A DNA stretch of 64,000 nucleotides from CAWIVH01 sp963839475 (GTDB taxonomy: Bacteria; Acidobacteriota; UBA6911). The position numbers were made by a program, and so were the translations under genes. The stretch's first letter is position 1. Each line of letters opens with the position of its first letter. Below the pieces are notes generated by a model. The model was not told the DNA's origin. It worked only from the letters and a program-made list of their open reading frames with translations, and did not search any database. Positions 62,067 through 64,000 of this stretch are shown piece after piece. Location: the NCBI GenBank assembly GCA_963839475.1, contig CAWIVH010000001.1:806001-870000 (forward strand). Reading direction: 5' to 3'.

Positions 62067-63031
62067 GGGTTTGAAGATCCGCCCCGAAGCTCGCGGGCGA
62101 TTTCCTTGGCGATTTCACGCGTCCGCGGAAGATCCTGTGGCTGAAAGGAAATGGCTCCTACCACCGGGTGCCCTCCGCCGCCGTATCTTTCGCAGACAGC
62201 AGCCAGGTTGATCGTGCGGGGAATCACGCTCCAGGGATTCGAACCCACCGAGATCTTGGACCGGAAACTCGAGCGGCTTACGCCGACGCAGTAATTGGCT
62301 TGGGGAAAAAGATAGTAAGGCACGAACTTGTTGTAGCCCTCCATCTCGTAGTCGCTGATATCGAAATAAACGGTCCCGTCGGCGTAATGGGAGTGTTTGC
62401 GGATAATCTCGATGGAATTAAGATGCCTCTCATACAGGGGAAGGAAAACCTTCTGCACCCAATCCTCTGCCATGATTTCCGCGAGGCTTTTTTCCTGGAA
62501 TTCCTTGATGAAACGGCGGCTCAGCGCCCGATCTCGAATCCCTTCGATTGCCATCATGAGCTGCATGGCCGGTTCGCGCACTTCCACCGCCGATTTTGCG
62601 TCGTCGAACAAAGCCCCATCGATCACATCAGCCCAGTGGAACAGCTCGCTCAATCGGCTGGGATCGTAATTGAAATGCTTCCGCACCATCGCGACAATGA
62701 AATTGGTGCAGGACCGGAAGGTGGGATCGTGGAACTTTTTGCCGCTGCTGTCGGCGCGGAAGTGGGCTTCATCTTCCCGGCTCAAAAATGCGCTCTGGTG
62801 ATGGTCAAACCACCAGGTGAGCCGCGAATCGCTGGAGTATTTGAAATCTACGATGGCATTCGCATCGCCGTCAAACTGAACATCCAGGAAAAGCTCCCCC
62901 GCGCGGTGAGCCAGACCTTCGTAGTCGAATTCGGCCGCGGCATCGATCGCGTTGCGATAAAAATCGGTGAAAGTCGCGGCGGACGCCAGCCCGTCGAAGC
63001 AATTGTCATGAAAATATACTTTCACCCTCAT
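62063..63031 (-). CDS. DHH-family phosphoesterase
   Basis: 322 residues. YFHDNCFDGLASAATFTDFYR is the first metal motif (a D-N-x-x-D variant), then VDFKYSSDSRLTWWFDHHQSAFLS with the DHH motif, and the C-terminal substrate part VCERYGGGGHPVVGAISF (GGGH of DHHA1). Families with this pattern cleave cyclic dinucleotides, nanoRNA or pAp. Start at ATG 63031. It ends with an ATGA overlap into the MEMO gene, so the two are probably co-translated. Confidence 0.88.
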   Translation of the reverse strand: MRVKVYFHDNCFDGLASAATFTDFYRNAIDAAAEFDYEGLAHRAGELFLDVQFDGDANAIVDFKYSSDSRLTWWFDHHQSAFLSREDEAHFRADSSGKKFHDPTFRSCTNFIVAMVRKHFNYDPSRLSELFHWADVIDGALFDDAKSAVEVREPAMQLMMAIEGIRDRALSRRFIKEFQEKSLAEIMAEDWVQKVFLPLYERHLNSIEIIRKHSHYADGTVYFDISDYEMEGYNKFVPYYLFPQANYCVGVSRSSFRSKISVGSNPWSVIPRTINLAAVCERYGGGGHPVVGAISFQPQDLPRTREIAKEIARELRGGSSNP

Positions 63032-63112
63032 AGCACGATTTCACGCCGGCCACAGATTGAGATTCAGGTTTTAGCCCAATAGGCAACAGCCATTCCGGAT
63101 TTACCGCTGAGG

Positions 63113-63256
63113 CCGCAAAGAACAAAAAACACTATCACAAGGGCCCTGGACGCGCAAGTTGCACGCTTGCTTCGCAAAGATTGAAGGCGACGCCTGTGCG
63201 TTGTGCTATTCTCACGCGCGTTGCAGGGTTCATGAGGCGGTCTTAGTCCTTTGCGG
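63113..63256. repeat. Inverse CCGCAAAG / CTTTGCGG pair between divergent genes
   Basis: CCGCAAAG (63113-63120) and CTTTGCGG (63249-63256) are perfect inverse copies at the two ends of the gap between the DHH gene and the glycosyltransferase gene. They match the words at 6564-6571 and 6605-6612. Confidence 0.5.
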
Positions 63257-63265
63257 TTCAGACAA

Positions 63266-64000
63266 ATGAAATCAGGATATAGGCTTCTCCTTATCTTCGG
63301 TGCCTTTGGACTCTACTTCTTCTTCTCGCTGGTCTACCTGGATCTTCCCGGCCTCTATTTCGATGAGGTGCTGTTTGTAAACGGAGCCTTCGGGAACCTC
63401 GATGGAAGTTTTGTTTCATGGTGGATTCCCCTTTTTGGCCGGAAAATCCCGCTCATGCTGATGGAGTATATCGGCGCCTTGAAAGCCTGGATATACGCCC
63501 CACTTTATGCCTGGCTCGGCACTACAGCAGCCGTCACGCGCATACCCGTGATCCTCGTTGGATCAGCTACCCTTGCCCTGGTTTATTCGCTGGTCCGGAA
63601 AGTTTTTTCACCGGGCGCCGCGACCTGGTGCCTGCTTCTGATCGCCACCGATCCCACTTTCATATTCGCCAACAAGCTGGACTGGGGACCAGCATCGTTG
63701 ATGCTGTTCCTCCAGTCCGCTTCGCTTTACCTGGTCTTCCGCTGGCTGACAGGTTCGGGCGAGCGCTTCCTCTTTGGCGCTGCCTTCCTTGCGGGCCTCG
63801 GTCTTTTCAACAAGCTGATTTTTGTCTGGTACCTCGGATCGCTCCTGATTGCCTTCCCGGTTTGCTTCGGTCCCGAAATCAGGAGACGGCTGAAGCTCAA
63901 AACGCTCGGAACCGCGATTGGAGCTTTCCTCATCGGCTGCCTGCCCCTGTTGGCATTCAACGTGGTTCAGCCGCTTGCGACATTCTCCCACCGGTCGACG
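63266..64000 (+). CDS. GT39-type membrane glycosyltransferase (partial, cut by right edge)
   Basis: 245 codons from ATG 63266 run off the window with no stop. About six hydrophobic segments begin with YRLLLIFGAFGLYFFFSLVYL; the first loop has LYFDEVLFVNGAFG, the acidic DE pair typical of GT39/ArnT-like enzymes. NKLDWGPASLMLFLQSASLYLVF follows. Predicted to transfer a sugar from a lipid carrier on the outer face of the inner membrane. The acceptor is unknown. Confidence 0.82.
   Translation, partial: MKSGYRLLLIFGAFGLYFFFSLVYLDLPGLYFDEVLFVNGAFGNLDGSFVSWWIPLFGRKIPLMLMEYIGALKAWIYAPLYAWLGTTAAVTRIPVILVGSATLALVYSLVRKVFSPGAATWCLLLIATDPTFIFANKLDWGPASLMLFLQSASLYLVFRWLTGSGERFLFGAAFLAGLGLFNKLIFVWYLGSLLIAFPVCFGPEIRRRLKLKTLGTAIGAFLIGCLPLLAFNVVQPLATFSHRST

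Overview
This 64 kb window looks like a stretch of chromosome from a Gram-negative, GC-rich heterotroph, most likely an acidobacterium. The pointers are an Oar-type TonB-dependent receptor with a carboxypeptidase-regulatory N-terminus, a GldA/F/G-like ABC system with a DUF4340 protein, a Tat-exported Gfo/Idh/MocA oxidoreductase, and a PqqD-like/MEMO fusion. The phylum call is inferred from gene content; there is no rRNA here to confirm it. Clear sigma-70 type promoters (TTGACT/A, 17-18 bp, TAAAAT-like) occur throughout.

Layout. 1-3.4 kb: a TonB receptor running off the left edge. 3.7-13.6 kb, minus strand: a housekeeping block in the order TPR protein, ispE, tRNA-Gln(UUG), prs, rplY, pth, rpsF, rpsR, rplI, dnaB, alr. 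14-21 kb: a small ComEA-like DNA-binding protein, then the translation operon rimP-nusA-infB-ylxP-rbfA-truB (minus), preceded by a promoter and a terminator-like hairpin. 21.3-26.1 kb: a GldA/F/G-like ABC system plus DUF4340 protein (minus). 26.7-28.8 kb: principal-type sigma factor and HU. 29-41.6 kb: glycogen metabolism (glgB, GH57, glgP, galT-like, glgA) with an MBL hydrolase, a CocE hydrolase and the relic of an alpha-L-fucosidase gene. 41.6-50.9 kb: signalling and assorted metabolism (histidine kinase, receiver, HD-GYP regulator, aldo/keto reductase, acyl-CoA dehydrogenase, serine hydrolase, glycerate kinase). 51-56.7 kb: endonuclease III, YtxH and DUF948-like envelope proteins, alpha/beta hydrolase, fabH and the Gfo/Idh/MocA enzyme. 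56.8-63 kb, minus strand: late histidine degradation (ftcD, hutI), a response-regulator phosphatase, a PqqD-like/MEMO fusion and a DHH phosphoesterase. The right edge cuts a GT39-type membrane glycosyltransferase.

The most unusual feature is a family of short interspersed elements bounded by inverted tandem heptamers (GAATTGC ... GCAATTC). One 119-bp copy sits inside the alanine racemase gene and is translated as a 40-residue in-frame insertion just before the PLP-lysine motif; a second heptamer block is translated in the N-terminus of the same protein. The heptamer has no stop codon in any of its six frames, so it can enter genes without creating stops. Further copies lie between alr and dnaB and between tRNA-Gln and ispE, and a related 30-bp perfect inverted repeat lies upstream of the ComEA-like gene. 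A second, unrelated family (CCGCAAAG / CTTTGCGG) is found in several intergenic gaps.
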